From positions 1 through 10,964 of the forward strand of contig JADYZA010000087.1 in NCBI GenBank assembly GCA_020853375.1: a DNA stretch of 10,964 bases, written 5' to 3'. The translations under genes and the position numbers were made by a program. Position 1 is the stretch's first letter. Each line of letters starts with the position of its first letter. Origin of the DNA: Verrucomicrobiota bacterium. GTDB lineage: Bacteria > Verrucomicrobiota > Kiritimatiellia > Kiritimatiellales > Tichowtungiaceae. The notes beneath the pieces are model-generated. The model saw nothing but the letters and a program-made list of their open reading frames with translations, was not told the DNA's origin and did not search any database. Positions 1-6,489 of this stretch are shown piece after piece.

Positions 1-9
1 AAGCAAAGT

Positions 10-24
10 TTCCAATGGTTGGAA
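10..24. repeat. TTCCAA-TGG-TTGGAA palindrome, copy 1
   Basis: A perfect 6+3+6 inverted repeat lies at the left edge, with an extra T/A pair on each side. It is the same palindrome core found at 70-84 and 6490-6504. No gene is visible between the window edge and the tRNA terminator, so its partner gene may lie outside the window. On the plus strand a run of six T follows about 11 bases after it, which could make it a weak terminator for a convergent gene to the left. Confidence 0.7.
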
Positions 25-57
25 AATTCGAGGCTTTTTTCGGGATTTCACAACATG

Positions 58-90
58 AAAAACCGCACATTCCAAACATTGGAAGTGCGG
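58..90 (-). terminator. Rho-independent terminator of tRNA-Arg, built on the TTCCAA palindrome
   Basis: Read on the minus strand, the arm CCGCAC-TTCCAA pairs with TTGGAA-(T)-GTGCGG around a TGT loop. This gives a 12-base-pair stem with one bulged base, followed directly by TTTTT. It starts 10 bases after the CCA end of tRNA-Arg, where a tRNA terminator is expected. The inner part (70-84) is copy 2 of the palindrome at 10-24 and 6490-6504. Confidence 0.85.
70..84. repeat. TTCCAA-ACA-TTGGAA palindrome, copy 2
   Basis: A perfect 6+3+6 inverted repeat forming the upper stem and loop of the terminator after tRNA-Arg. The six-base arms are identical to copies 1 and 3, while the flanking GC arm (CCGCAC/GTGCGG) is unique to this copy. 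Confidence 0.8.
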
Positions 91-100
91 TGTAAAAGAG

Positions 101-177
101 TGGTGCACCCATCAGGAGTCGAACCTGAAACCTTCTGATTCGTAGTCAGATGCTCTATCCAATTGAGCTATGGGTGC
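101..177 (-). tRNA. tRNA-Arg (anticodon ACG)
   Basis: This 77-base sequence folds as a complete cloverleaf. The acceptor arms GCACCCA/TGGGTGC pair fully, the D stem is GCTC/GAGC, and the anticodon stem TCTGA/TCAGA encloses the loop CTACGAA with anticodon ACG. The T stem TCAGG/CCTGA encloses TTCGACT, the discriminator is A, and CCA is encoded. ACG reads CGU and, after deamination of A34 to inosine by TadA, also CGC and CGA. It lies downstream of metK on the same strand, with its own likely promoter and terminator. Confidence 0.97.
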
Positions 178-192
178 GTCAAAGAAGCGCAG

Positions 193-221
193 AATGTACT
201 TTGTGCCTTCGGGTGAATCAA
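193..221 (-). promoter_or_regulatory. Likely sigma-70-type promoter of tRNA-Arg
   Basis: On the minus strand TTGATT (216-221) and TACATT (193-198) are separated by exactly 17 bases. Each matches the sigma-70 consensus at four of six positions. The -10 ends 15 bases before the mature tRNA 5' end, which suits a start site a few bases upstream of it. The metK leader has nearly the same arrangement (TTGAGT-17-TACATT), which strengthens both calls. Confidence 0.5.
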
Positions 222-235
222 CCGCAAAAACCAAA

Positions 236-1420
236 CTATTTCGCGGCGGCTTTGAGCGCCTCGATTTTGTCAGTTTTCTCCCAAGGGAATTGCGGACGAC
301 CAAAGTGTCCGTAGGCGGCAGTTTCGCGATAGCTCCAGCCTTTCGGCGTGAGAAGTCCAAGCTCTTTGATGAGCGCAGCGGGACGGAAATCAAAGATTTT
401 TCCGGACGACACAATGGCTTCCAGCTGGCTGTCTTCCAGTTTGCCGGTTCCATAGGTATCCACGTTGATGCTGAGCGGCTTGGCGACGCCGATGGCGTAG
501 GCCACCTGAACTTCGCACTTTTTCGCCAGTCCAGAGGCAACAATATTTTTTGCCACATAACGGGCGTAGTAGGCGGCGGAACGGTCCACTTTAGACGGGT
601 CTTTGCCGGAGAATGCGCCGCCGCCGTGGCTGCCGACGCCGCCGTAGGTGTCGACGATAATTTTACGGCCGGTCAGTCCGGCGTCGCCGTGCGGGCCGCC
701 GATAACAAATTTACCGGTTGGATTAATAAAGTACTCAACGTTGTCTTTGAGCAGTCCGGTCGGGCCAAGCACCTTTTTCACCACACCGATTAGATCCTTA
801 CGAATCGTTTCAAGTGGAACATCGGCAGTCTGATGAGAAATTACAACAGAGGTGATGTGATCCGGACGTCCATCAACGTATTTAATGGAAACCTGTGATT
901 TGGAATCGGGCCGCAGATAAGGAATGGTTCCGGCTTTCCGTATTTTCTGCAACTCATCAAGCAACAGATGACTGTAGTAAACCGGTGCCGGCATCAGAGC
1001 TGCAGTTTCGTCTGAGGCATAACCGAACATCATGCCCTGGTCGCCTGCGCCCTGCTCCAAGAAAAGTCCGCGCCCCTCATCCACCCCTTGGGCAATGTCA
1101 GGAGACTGTTCGTGAAGCCGTCCGATATAGTCAAAAGTATCAGCGCAGAATTCGAGTTCCTCACGGTCATATCCGATTTCACGAACAACCTGCCGGGCGA
1201 TCGCTTCCGGATTAATCTTATCCCAGCCGGTACAGGTGATTTCGCCAGCATTGACAACCAGGTTAGTGCTGACAAGCGTTTCACAGGCGACACGGCTCTT
1301 CGGATTCTGTGCCAGACAGGCATCCAGAATGGCGTCGGAAATTTGATCACAGACTTTGTCTGGATGCCCCTCAGAAACGGATTCGGATGTGAAAACATGA
1401 TCTGCTCGAATTTTGCTCAT
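236..1420 (-). CDS. metK: S-adenosylmethionine synthetase (methionine adenosyltransferase)
   Basis: Cytosolic enzyme making S-adenosylmethionine from methionine and ATP, the methyl donor of the cell. The 394-residue product has the usual length. The N-terminus carries [13 protein letters not shown] (residues 10-22), with the ATP-binding His and Asp. [11 protein letters not shown] (124-134) is the family's first signature and [19 protein letters not shown] (266-284) is its P-loop-like second signature. The frame stays open upstream to 1501, but I start at the ATG at 1420. [14 protein letters not shown] matches the family N-terminus, and GAGGAG (1430-1435) lies nine bases before it. The gene is separated from ptsH by 144 bases and has its own likely promoter. 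No known SAM riboswitch is recognisable in its leader. Certain family assignment. Confidence 0.98.
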   Translation of the reverse strand: MSKIRADHVFTSESVSEGHPDKVCDQISDAILDACLAQNPKSRVACETLVSTNLVVNAGEITCTGWDKINPEAIARQVVREIGYDREELEFCADTFDYIGRLHEQSPDIAQGVDEGRGLFLEQGAGDQGMMFGYASDETAALMPAPVYYSHLLLDELQKIRKAGTIPYLRPDSKSQVSIKYVDGRPDHITSVVISHQTADVPLETIRKDLIGVVKKVLGPTGLLKDNVEYFINPTGKFVIGGPHGDAGLTGRKIIVDTYGGVGSHGGGAFSGKDPSKVDRSAAYYARYVAKNIVASGLAKKCEVQVAYAIGVAKPLSINVDTYGTGKLEDSQLEAIVSSGKIFDFRPAALIKELGLLTPKGWSYRETAAYGHFGRPQFPWEKTDKIEALKAAAK

Positions 1421-1429
1421 TACGATACT

Positions 1430-1435
1430 CTCCTC
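1430..1435 (-). promoter_or_regulatory. Ribosome binding site deciding the metK start
   Basis: GAGGAG on the minus strand, nine bases before the ATG at 1420. It favours that start over the upstream in-frame ATG at 1501, whose extra 27 residues do not resemble the MetK N-terminus and which overlaps the predicted promoter. Confidence 0.85.
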
Positions 1436-1472
1436 TGTAAATTCGTTTATCCGGATTGATGAATTCTGGTTG

Positions 1473-1501
1473 AATGTACCTTCTTCAGTTAGCCAACTCA
1501 A
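1473..1501 (-). promoter_or_regulatory. Likely sigma-70-type promoter of metK
   Basis: TTGAGT (1496-1501) and TACATT (1473-1478) on the minus strand are 17 bases apart, each matching consensus at four of six positions. It sits in the 144-base gap between the HPr gene and metK, leaving a 5' leader of roughly 45 bases. The -10 hexamer and spacing are identical to those before tRNA-Arg. No terminator after the HPr gene is obvious, so read-through into metK is also possible. Confidence 0.45.
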
Positions 1502-1564
1502 GAATTTACGGCGTTGTTTTTAAACAGCACGGCGGAAAAGTTCTGCAGGGTTTTTAAAACACCC

Positions 1565-1849
1565 TTACTCCTCGAAAAATTTATTTTCGAAAAGCCCGAT
1601 AAGTTCGGCTAAAGCCTCCTCGGCATCCGCTCCGACTATCCGAACGCTGAGCTTGGCGCCTTGATGCCCTTCAATCGTGAGAAGCCCCATGATGCTTTTT
1701 GCGGAAACTTCCTCGCCCTTCTGTCCTATAAAAATATCACAGGAAAATCGGCCAGCAGTCTTAACAAGCAACGCGGCGGGTCGGGCGTGTATACCGTATT
1801 TATTCAGCACTTTCAGTTCATGTAGAATGGTTTTTTCGTCCGCCATCAT
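1565..1849 (-). CDS. ptsH: HPr-family phosphocarrier protein
   Basis: Small cytosolic phosphocarrier of the PTS family, 94 residues. GIHARPA (19-25) holds the active-site His21, which takes phosphate from enzyme I in classical systems. AKSIMGLL (50-57) holds Ser52, the equivalent of Ser46 phosphorylated by HPr kinase, followed by the typical EGHQGAKLSVRIVG segment. It overlaps the end of hprK by ATGA, so the kinase and its substrate are translationally coupled. Two adjacent ATG codons (1849 and 1846) are possible starts. No enzyme I or sugar permease gene is in the window. The role may therefore be regulatory, as for NPr-like HPr proteins, rather than sugar uptake; this is inference. Confidence 0.93.
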   Translation of the reverse strand: MMADEKTILHELKVLNKYGIHARPAALLVKTAGRFSCDIFIGQKGEEVSAKSIMGLLTIEGHQGAKLSVRIVGADAEEALAELIGLFENKFFEE

Positions 1850-2781
1850 TTCACCGCCTTACGAAGGAAATTCGCGATAAGTTTGTCGTCTAGTTCTTTA
1901 GCCGCATCATGTCCAAGCAGTTTGAGTTTATAGTTTAATGCCGCCGCTTCAACAATATTTGCCATGTCACGTCCGGAGCTGACCGGCAAGGCAAAGTACG
2001 GAATTTTAACACCCAAAATTTCAATTTCAGTCTGCTGAAGACCGGTGCGATCCTCATCGGCATCATTCACATACGGATGCAGATTGATGACCATGTCGAG
2101 CATCGCATCACGCCGGATTGCCGAAACACCGAAAAGACTTGGTACATGCACAATACCCACGCCGCGGATTTCCATGTGATAACGCGTCATTTCATGTGCA
2201 AAGGCCATTACTCGCCCGCCGGTACGAACCATCTCGGTCACATCGTCAGCCACCAGACTGTATCCACGTCCGATCAGCGATAGCGCTGTTTCGCTCTTTC
2301 CAATACCCGCCTGCCCCTGAAGCAACACACCAATTCCCATGATTTCAAGCATGGTTCCCTGAACCCGGTCACGTGGCGCTGTCAGTTCTTCGATGACGAG
2401 CGTGCACTCATTAATAAAGTGACTGGTGATCATTGCTGTTCGCAGTAACGGCGTGCCGTACTCTTCAGCCAAAACTCTCAACTCGGGCAACGGGTTCCGG
2501 TTGCGGGAGACAACAACAGCAGGGACATTCTTTTCGAAGATACCCCTCAAACGAAGTTCGCGCTCTTCAGAGTTCAGGCTCTTGAGGTAGGTGAATTCGG
2601 CAAGCCCAAAAACCTGCAAACGGCGCTGGGCGAAATACTGAAAGAACCCTGTCAGCGCAAGACCGGGACGGTTAAGCGCATTTTCTTCTATAGTCCGGTC
2701 GAGACGCTCTTCGCCCCAGACAAGTTCGAGAGACAACCTCTCGGTACTGCTAGACAGCAGTTCTTTCAGTGTAATCGACAC
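1846..2781 (-). CDS. hprK: HPr kinase/phosphorylase
   Basis: Bifunctional enzyme that phosphorylates HPr on its regulatory serine using ATP and removes that phosphate, linking metabolic state to the PTS. The 311 residues fit the family. An N-terminal domain (about 1-130, with NRPGLALTGFF) is followed by the kinase domain with P-loop GQAGIGKSET (156-165), VADD (177-180, containing the catalytic aspartate region), the family signature EIRGVGIVHV (204-213) and the C-terminal PVSSGRDMANIVEAAALN segment. The start is GTG at 2781, with AAGG just upstream and an in-frame TAA shortly before it. One oddity: the His usually seen in the V-H-G element before the P-loop is Gln141 (RVQG). The gene overlaps that of its presumed substrate HPr and follows hpf after 21 bases. 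Confidence 0.96.
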   Translation of the reverse strand: MSITLKELLSSSTERLSLELVWGEERLDRTIEENALNRPGLALTGFFQYFAQRRLQVFGLAEFTYLKSLNSEERELRLRGIFEKNVPAVVVSRNRNPLPELRVLAEEYGTPLLRTAMITSHFINECTLVIEELTAPRDRVQGTMLEIMGIGVLLQGQAGIGKSETALSLIGRGYSLVADDVTEMVRTGGRVMAFAHEMTRYHMEIRGVGIVHVPSLFGVSAIRRDAMLDMVINLHPYVNDADEDRTGLQQTEIEILGVKIPYFALPVSSGRDMANIVEAAALNYKLKLLGHDAAKELDDKLIANFLRKAVK

Positions 2782-2802
2782 AGGACCTTGCCTCGTTTAA
2801 TG

Positions 2803-3102
2803 CTAAGGGTGCTGGTGATGATTCTGCACCTTCTGGCGCAGTTTGCGGAGTTGCTTTTCGGCCTTATCAAGGGCCTCATCAATCGAGGTGTACATGTTTT
2901 CGGAAGACGACTTGCCCTCTACATGAACATCTTTCCCTTGCACCAGCACTTCAGCTGTATGTACCAGCTTTTGTAATTCCAGAACAATGCGCACGTCTTC
3001 TATGCGAGGAAAGTCAACCAGAGTTCGCTCAACCTTACCGTAGATATGCTCGCGGATTCCGTCCGTAATTTCTACATGACGCCCTGTGATATGTACCTGC
3101 AT
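2803..3102 (-). CDS. hpf: Ribosome hibernation promoting factor, short HPF/RaiA family
   Basis: Binds the small ribosomal subunit at the decoding region and holds ribosomes in an inactive state when growth slows. The 99-residue length matches short HPF, without the C-terminal dimerisation domain of long HPF. It opens with MQVHITGRHVEITDGIREHI, and the body has the family pattern of alternating strands (RIVLELQKLVHTAEVLV, KDVHVEGKSSSENMYTSID) before a basic helix, EALDKAEKQLRKLRQK. A His-rich tail ends it. AAAGGAGAA lies just before the ATG. Position between lptB and hprK matches the proteobacterial order, though rpoN and ptsN are missing. Co-transcription with both neighbours is likely, given gaps of 20 and 21 bases. 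Confidence 0.95.
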   Translation of the reverse strand: MQVHITGRHVEITDGIREHIYGKVERTLVDFPRIEDVRIVLELQKLVHTAEVLVQGKDVHVEGKSSSENMYTSIDEALDKAEKQLRKLRQKVQNHHQHP

Positions 3103-3122
3103 GAGCTTCTCCTTTCTCTGTT

Positions 3123-3854
3123 TTACATGCTGAACCGCGGCCCCAAATAGAGTTCGCGGCTCATCGCATCGTTAACCAAAAATGAACTGGCTCCCTCGCG
3201 GAGCACTTTGCCTTCACACATCAAATACGCGCGATCCACCACCGCCAGCGTTTCGCGGACATTGTGATCGGTAATCAAAACACCAAGCCCTTTCGACCGA
3301 AGGTCTTTGATGATTTCCTGCACTTCATAAACGGCCAATGGGTCCACGCCGCTAAACGGTTCATCGAGCAGGATCAGCGATGGATTCGTAACCAGCGCGC
3401 GAGTAATTTCAAGCCGTCGTCGTTCTCCGCCGGACAGCGTATAAGCACGTTGCTTGGCTAAATGAGAAATTTTCAACTCATTCAGAAGAAACTCTAACCG
3501 CTCTCGGCGCTCGCGTCCGGAGATCGGAAGTGTTTCGAGAATCGCCATCACATTTTCCTGCACGGTCAGCTTACGGAAGATAGAGGGCTCCTGCGAAAGA
3601 TAACCCATCCCCATACGGGCGCGTTTATACATGGGTACATTTGAAACATTCCGATCCTTGAACCAAACCTGGCCCGCTGTCGGCTGAATCAAACCCGTCA
3701 CCATATAAAACGTTGTGGTTTTTCCCGCACCATTCGGGCCAAGGAGTCCGACAATCTCGCCGGGACGAACATTCACGTCCACCTCGTTCACAACGGTTCG
3801 CCCGCGATAGCTCTTAACCAGTTTTTCGGTCCGGATTAAATAGGTCTCGTCCAT
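3123..3854 (-). CDS. lptB: LPS export ABC transporter ATP-binding protein
   Basis: Cytoplasmic ATPase of the LptB2FG complex, which extracts lipopolysaccharide from the inner membrane and pushes it along the Lpt bridge. The 243-residue product shows Walker A GPNGAGKT (39-46), Q-loop YLSQEPSIF (Gln88), ABC signature LSGGERRR (140-147), Walker B LILLDEPFSGVDP (160-172) and H-loop His197. LSQEPSIFRKLTVQEN and the DPLAVYEVQ segment after Walker B are typical of LptB among ABC ATPases. The frame is open further upstream to 3938. I start at the ATG at 3854 because MDETYLIRTEKLVKSYRGR matches the family N-terminus. That ATG is one base after the stop of the LptC/LptA-like gene, which implies coupling. 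lptF and lptG are not in the window. Confidence 0.97.
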   Translation of the reverse strand: MDETYLIRTEKLVKSYRGRTVVNEVDVNVRPGEIVGLLGPNGAGKTTTFYMVTGLIQPTAGQVWFKDRNVSNVPMYKRARMGMGYLSQEPSIFRKLTVQENVMAILETLPISGRERRERLEFLLNELKISHLAKQRAYTLSGGERRRLEITRALVTNPSLILLDEPFSGVDPLAVYEVQEIIKDLRSKGLGVLITDHNVRETLAVVDRAYLMCEGKVLREGASSFLVNDAMSRELYLGPRFSM

Positions 3855-3855
3855 T

Positions 3856-4704
3856 TTACTTCCCAAAAATATTGGTTGCCATTTTCTGGTCGGAATAAAC
3901 CACCATTCGAGCTGACGGTTCACACACCATGCGTCCACTCCCCCTCCAAAAACGAATTCTCTCGCCCATCAGCATATTCTTTCCGTCCACAATTCGGGGG
4001 TGCTCCTCAAGAAGAAACTCATCGCTCTTGATCTCATACGTTGCTTTTCCTGCAAGAGCCTCCCTTCCTTCGTGCAGTATTCTAACGCCGGTGGAAGCGC
4101 CGATCCAGTCAATTTGATTGCCTTGCCCAAGCTGAATATCCAACTTGTCGCAATACATCTCCATTTTGGCATCCTGCACATGCACATTCTTCTCAAACCG
4201 AGCCTTACGGGCTTTATAATCTATAAATAGCTCCTTCGAGGTAATCACGGTTTCTGTATTCGTGGCCGCACTGACCTTAACCTCACCGCTCATCTTAACC
4301 GCGTCCTTGATAACGACCCTGCTATTGTCAAACACTTGTACGGTGTTTTCAGAGGACTTCAGCAGAAAGCCCCGTCCGCGCATTGTCATCCGATCCATAT
4401 CAGCGGCCACCGGCGCGTCCGAGTGCGCTTCACGGGTTTTCTGATTATAGAAACAGTATGGCGACGTCACCGTCACCACGGTTTTACCTTCTTTATAAAA
4501 CTCCACGCGCAGACCGGTAATCTTAACCTCACCGCCGCCTTCCACCTCGGCGCGGTCGCCAAACAATTGAGAGGTCATCACGCCCTGCTCGTCATACTCC
4601 GGCACGCGGAATCCGGATATCTCCATGTTTATATCCTTCTGCGCCCAACTTGAAGCCGCCAGCACGCAAACCGCCCAGAATTTCCAATGTTTGAAAAGGT
4701 TCAT
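3856..4704 (-). CDS. LptC/LptA-like periplasmic LPS transport protein
   Basis: Probable component of the periplasmic bridge carrying lipopolysaccharide to the outer membrane. The 282-residue protein has an N-terminal hydrophobic segment (about 4-21, ending ASSWAQ) that looks like a cleavable signal peptide. Residues about 27-115 (ISGFRVPEYDEQGVM to RGRGFLL) resemble LptC: a derivative-like first strand followed by a described 'hierarchical' strand series. The remainder (ELFIDYKARKARFEKNVHVQDAKMEMYCDKLDI onward) has the repeated OstA/LptA beta-jellyroll pattern. At well over the usual length of LptA or LptC alone, it may combine both roles. I prefer the ATG at 4704, sharing one base with the kdsA stop, with GAGG seven bases ahead; a GTG one codon upstream is also possible. 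It lies directly between kdsA and lptB, which supports the function more than the weak sequence resemblance does. Confidence 0.8.
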   Translation of the reverse strand: MNLFKHWKFWAVCVLAASSWAQKDINMEISGFRVPEYDEQGVMTSQLFGDRAEVEGGGEVKITGLRVEFYKEGKTVVTVTSPYCFYNQKTREAHSDAPVAADMDRMTMRGRGFLLKSSENTVQVFDNSRVVIKDAVKMSGEVKVSAATNTETVITSKELFIDYKARKARFEKNVHVQDAKMEMYCDKLDIQLGQGNQIDWIGASTGVRILHEGREALAGKATYEIKSDEFLLEEHPRIVDGKNMLMGERIRFWRGSGRMVCEPSARMVVYSDQKMATNIFGK

Positions 4705-5519
4705 CACTTCACCTCATTAATCGCATTCAGCTTTTTCCAAAGCTTGGGAACTTCAGAAAAAGGCATCGCATTAGCCTTGTCCGACAGAGCCTTGGACGGA
4801 TCAACATTCGTCTCAAGGAAAATTCCGTCCACGCCAACCGCCACTGCCGCCTTCGCCAGATACGGCGCAAACCGTCCATCGCCACCTGACGAATCACCTT
4901 GTCCGCCGGGTGACTGGACGCTATGGGTGGCGTCAAAAATCACTGGATAGCCCAACTCGCGCATGATCAGCAAACTGCGCATGTCCGCCACCAGCGTGTT
5001 GTAACCGAATGAAACACCGCGTTCGGTCAGCAGAATCTTTGTATTGCCAGTTTCTTCCAGCTTTTTGATCACGTTCTTCATGTCCCACGGTGCGAGGAAC
5101 TGGCCTTTTTTCACGTTCACCGCTTTGCCGCTCTCTCCTGCCGCCACAACAATGTCCGTTTGGCGGCAGAGAAACGCCGGAATCTGAATGATGTCCACCA
5201 CCTGCGCAGCCAGATGGATATCCTGCTCGCTGTGACTATCGGTCAAAATCGGCACGTTATACTTGGCTTTAATCTCAGCCAGAATCTCAAGCCCTTTGGC
5301 GATACCTGGCCCACGGTAGGAATTGATCGATGTCCGGTTCGCCTTGTCGTACGACGCCTTGAAGATCAGCGGCACATTCATCTTCTTCGCCATAGCACTC
5401 AGACGCTTCGCCATATCCATGCACAGTTCGCGGCTTTCAATCACGCACGGCCCAGCAATCAGTGCCAGCGGATTATTCCCGCCAAACTTCACCCCGTTCA
5501 CATTCACCACTTTAGTCAT
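4704..5519 (-). CDS. kdsA: 3-deoxy-8-phosphooctulonate (Kdo-8-phosphate) synthase
   Basis: Cytosolic enzyme that condenses phosphoenolpyruvate with arabinose 5-phosphate to Kdo-8-phosphate, the precursor of the inner-core sugar of LPS. The 271 residues match the family. Visible motifs include IAGPCVIES (21-29), FKASYDKANRTS, GPG, LTDSHSEQD, IQIPAFLCRQTD, KKGQFLAPWDM, and the phosphate/metal region VIFDATHSVQSPGGQ. Cys25 in AGPC corresponds to the metal-ligand cysteine of class II, metal-dependent enzymes such as Aquifex aeolicus; the E. coli type has Asn there. The frame extends to an ATG at 5543, but AAGGGAG lies eight bases before the ATG at 5519 and MTKVVNVNG fits better. The gene begins the apparent kdsA-lpt-hpf-hprK-ptsH unit. 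Confidence 0.96.
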   Translation of the reverse strand: MTKVVNVNGVKFGGNNPLALIAGPCVIESRELCMDMAKRLSAMAKKMNVPLIFKASYDKANRTSINSYRGPGIAKGLEILAEIKAKYNVPILTDSHSEQDIHLAAQVVDIIQIPAFLCRQTDIVVAAGESGKAVNVKKGQFLAPWDMKNVIKKLEETGNTKILLTERGVSFGYNTLVADMRSLLIMRELGYPVIFDATHSVQSPGGQGDSSGGDGRFAPYLAKAAVAVGVDGIFLETNVDPSKALSDKANAMPFSEVPKLWKKLNAINEVK

Positions 5520-5527
5520 CGCCGAAT

Positions 5528-5534
5528 CTCCCTT
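5528..5534 (-). promoter_or_regulatory. Ribosome binding site deciding the kdsA start
   Basis: AAGGGAG on the minus strand, eight bases before the ATG at 5519. The alternative in-frame ATG at 5543 has no comparable purine-rich site before it. Confidence 0.75.
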
Positions 5535-5592
5535 AAAACTCATACGGTTTATTTCATATTTCTGTCACAAAAACACTCGTATTCAAAGAATT

Positions 5593-6465
5593 CTACAAAC
5601 CGAACACCCTGCAAGCATTGCCTTTAGCTATTTTATGGAATATCTCGCTGGAAATTCGCCCATCCGCCTTTAGCTTAAGCAGAAACGCGGACAACTCCAG
5701 TTTTTGGTCGTAACGGCAAATATCGGTACCGAACATCAGGCGGTCCTGAAATTCAGTAAGGAATTTGACAGCATATTCCGGATCGCGGGCCAGCGCGTTG
5801 TATCCGCTTCCCGCCGAGAGGTCTCCCCACATATTTCCATACCGGCGGAACAGTTTTGGAACCACGCCCTCTTCCTTGATCGGATACTTGGGATAGCCGC
5901 CACGGTCAGCCGGTGTTTCAAGCTGGCCGATTTCCGCCCAGAATGCCGGGCCGTGCCCGAATATTTTCAGATTTGGAAACCGTCTCAGGCAATACTCCAG
6001 TTGCGGCAACCCCGGATCGTCATACAATCCGTATCCGCCGCCAATCCGGTCGGAAATGTCAAAAGTCAGCGGAAGACCGATGGCCTCAACCTGTCGGAAA
6101 AAGTTTTGCACCAGCGGATGCATGAACGGAAGGTTCGGCATGAATTCACCGACACCTTTACAGCCGTGATCTTTGTACCAATTCAGCCATACCGTGAAGT
6201 CGGTATCAGACGAATTGCCGATGCCCCGCGGATCAATATTGCAAAACGGAATAAACCGATCGGAATAGCGGCGGCAGGTTTCCAGAATTTCTTCATTGGA
6301 TTGCGGCAAATAGGTTTCTGGTCCAATCAATGGAAGCAGAATTCCTTTTTCAATCACCAGTTAATCATAACGGGCAATGACCTCCTCAGGCGTGCAGAAT
6401 TGAGTCGTGCCGTCCTGCGGCGGGCAAGGCCACATGTAGGCGTGGGCATGGATATCTATAAACAT
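5593..6465 (-). pseudogene. Amidohydrolase_2-family TIM-barrel protein, interrupted by an in-frame TAA
   Basis: A metal-dependent hydrolase-type barrel (COG2159-like) read in one continuous frame of 290 codons except for one TAA. The first 34 codons carry the metal motif DIHAHAY (His6 and His8) and end ARYD. The stop follows, and the frame continues at once with LVIEKGILLPLIGPE. Later motifs are KGVGEFMP, GYGLYDDPGLPQLE, FGHGPAF (His171) and FGTDI (Asp248), then a normal terminus. A strong AGGGAGGG site sits before the ATG at 6465, so that is the authentic start. A GTG at 6357 could begin the 254-residue downstream part, but that product lacks HxH. A likely active-site position reads Asp136 (TFDIS), where I would expect His in relatives. 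It could be a recent pseudogene, a sequencing error, or a gene with read-through; substrate unknown. Confidence 0.8.
6361..6363 (-). other. In-frame TAA splitting the amidohydrolase gene
   Basis: The context is GAT-TAA-CTG-GTG. The flanking codons stay in the same frame, with no insertion or deletion. One base change from a Glu (GAA), Lys (AAA) or Gln (CAA) codon would explain it; the peptide context (RYD-x-LVIEKG) suggests a charged residue. Confidence 0.9.
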
Positions 6466-6468
6466 ATT

Positions 6469-6478
6469 CCCTCCCTTT
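6469..6478 (-). promoter_or_regulatory. Strong ribosome binding site of the interrupted amidohydrolase
   Basis: AAAGGGAGGG on the minus strand, ending three bases before the ATG at 6465. It shows that translation is meant to begin upstream of the HxH motif, making the internal TAA an interruption rather than a mis-set gene boundary. Confidence 0.8.
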
Positions 6479-6489
6479 ATTAGAAAAAA

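Noticed and set aside
222..246. A hairpin at the metK stop codon (CCGCGAAA pairing with TTTTGCGG) as a metK terminator
   Set aside because: The stem includes a G-T pair and no T tract follows; the -35 box of the tRNA promoter lies immediately after it. It cannot be called a terminator.
170..793. A 207-codon open frame on the plus strand opposite metK and tRNA-Arg
   Set aside because: It lies antisense to a certain metK, runs through the tRNA, and its translation shows no recognisable domain; such frames are common opposite GC-rich genes.
1421..1564. A possible SAM riboswitch in the metK leader
   Set aside because: I looked for the conserved cores of the SAM-I, SAM-II and SMK-box classes that I know and found none. 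The leader after the predicted promoter is only about 45 bases.
4681..4698. A fourth copy of the TTCCAA palindrome at the start of the LptC/LptA-like gene
   Set aside because: One arm is imperfect (TTTGAA instead of TTGGAA), no T tract follows, and the bases encode the signal peptide start of the gene.
5544..5592. A promoter or terminator between the amidohydrolase cluster and kdsA
   Set aside because: The AT-rich gap has only an imperfect small inverted repeat and no -35/-10 pair with good spacing and matches, so I could not support either.
5704..6483. A 259-codon open frame on the plus strand opposite the interrupted amidohydrolase
   Set aside because: The minus-strand frame has clear amidohydrolase motifs and a strong ribosome site, while the antisense translation has none. 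It does not explain the internal stop.
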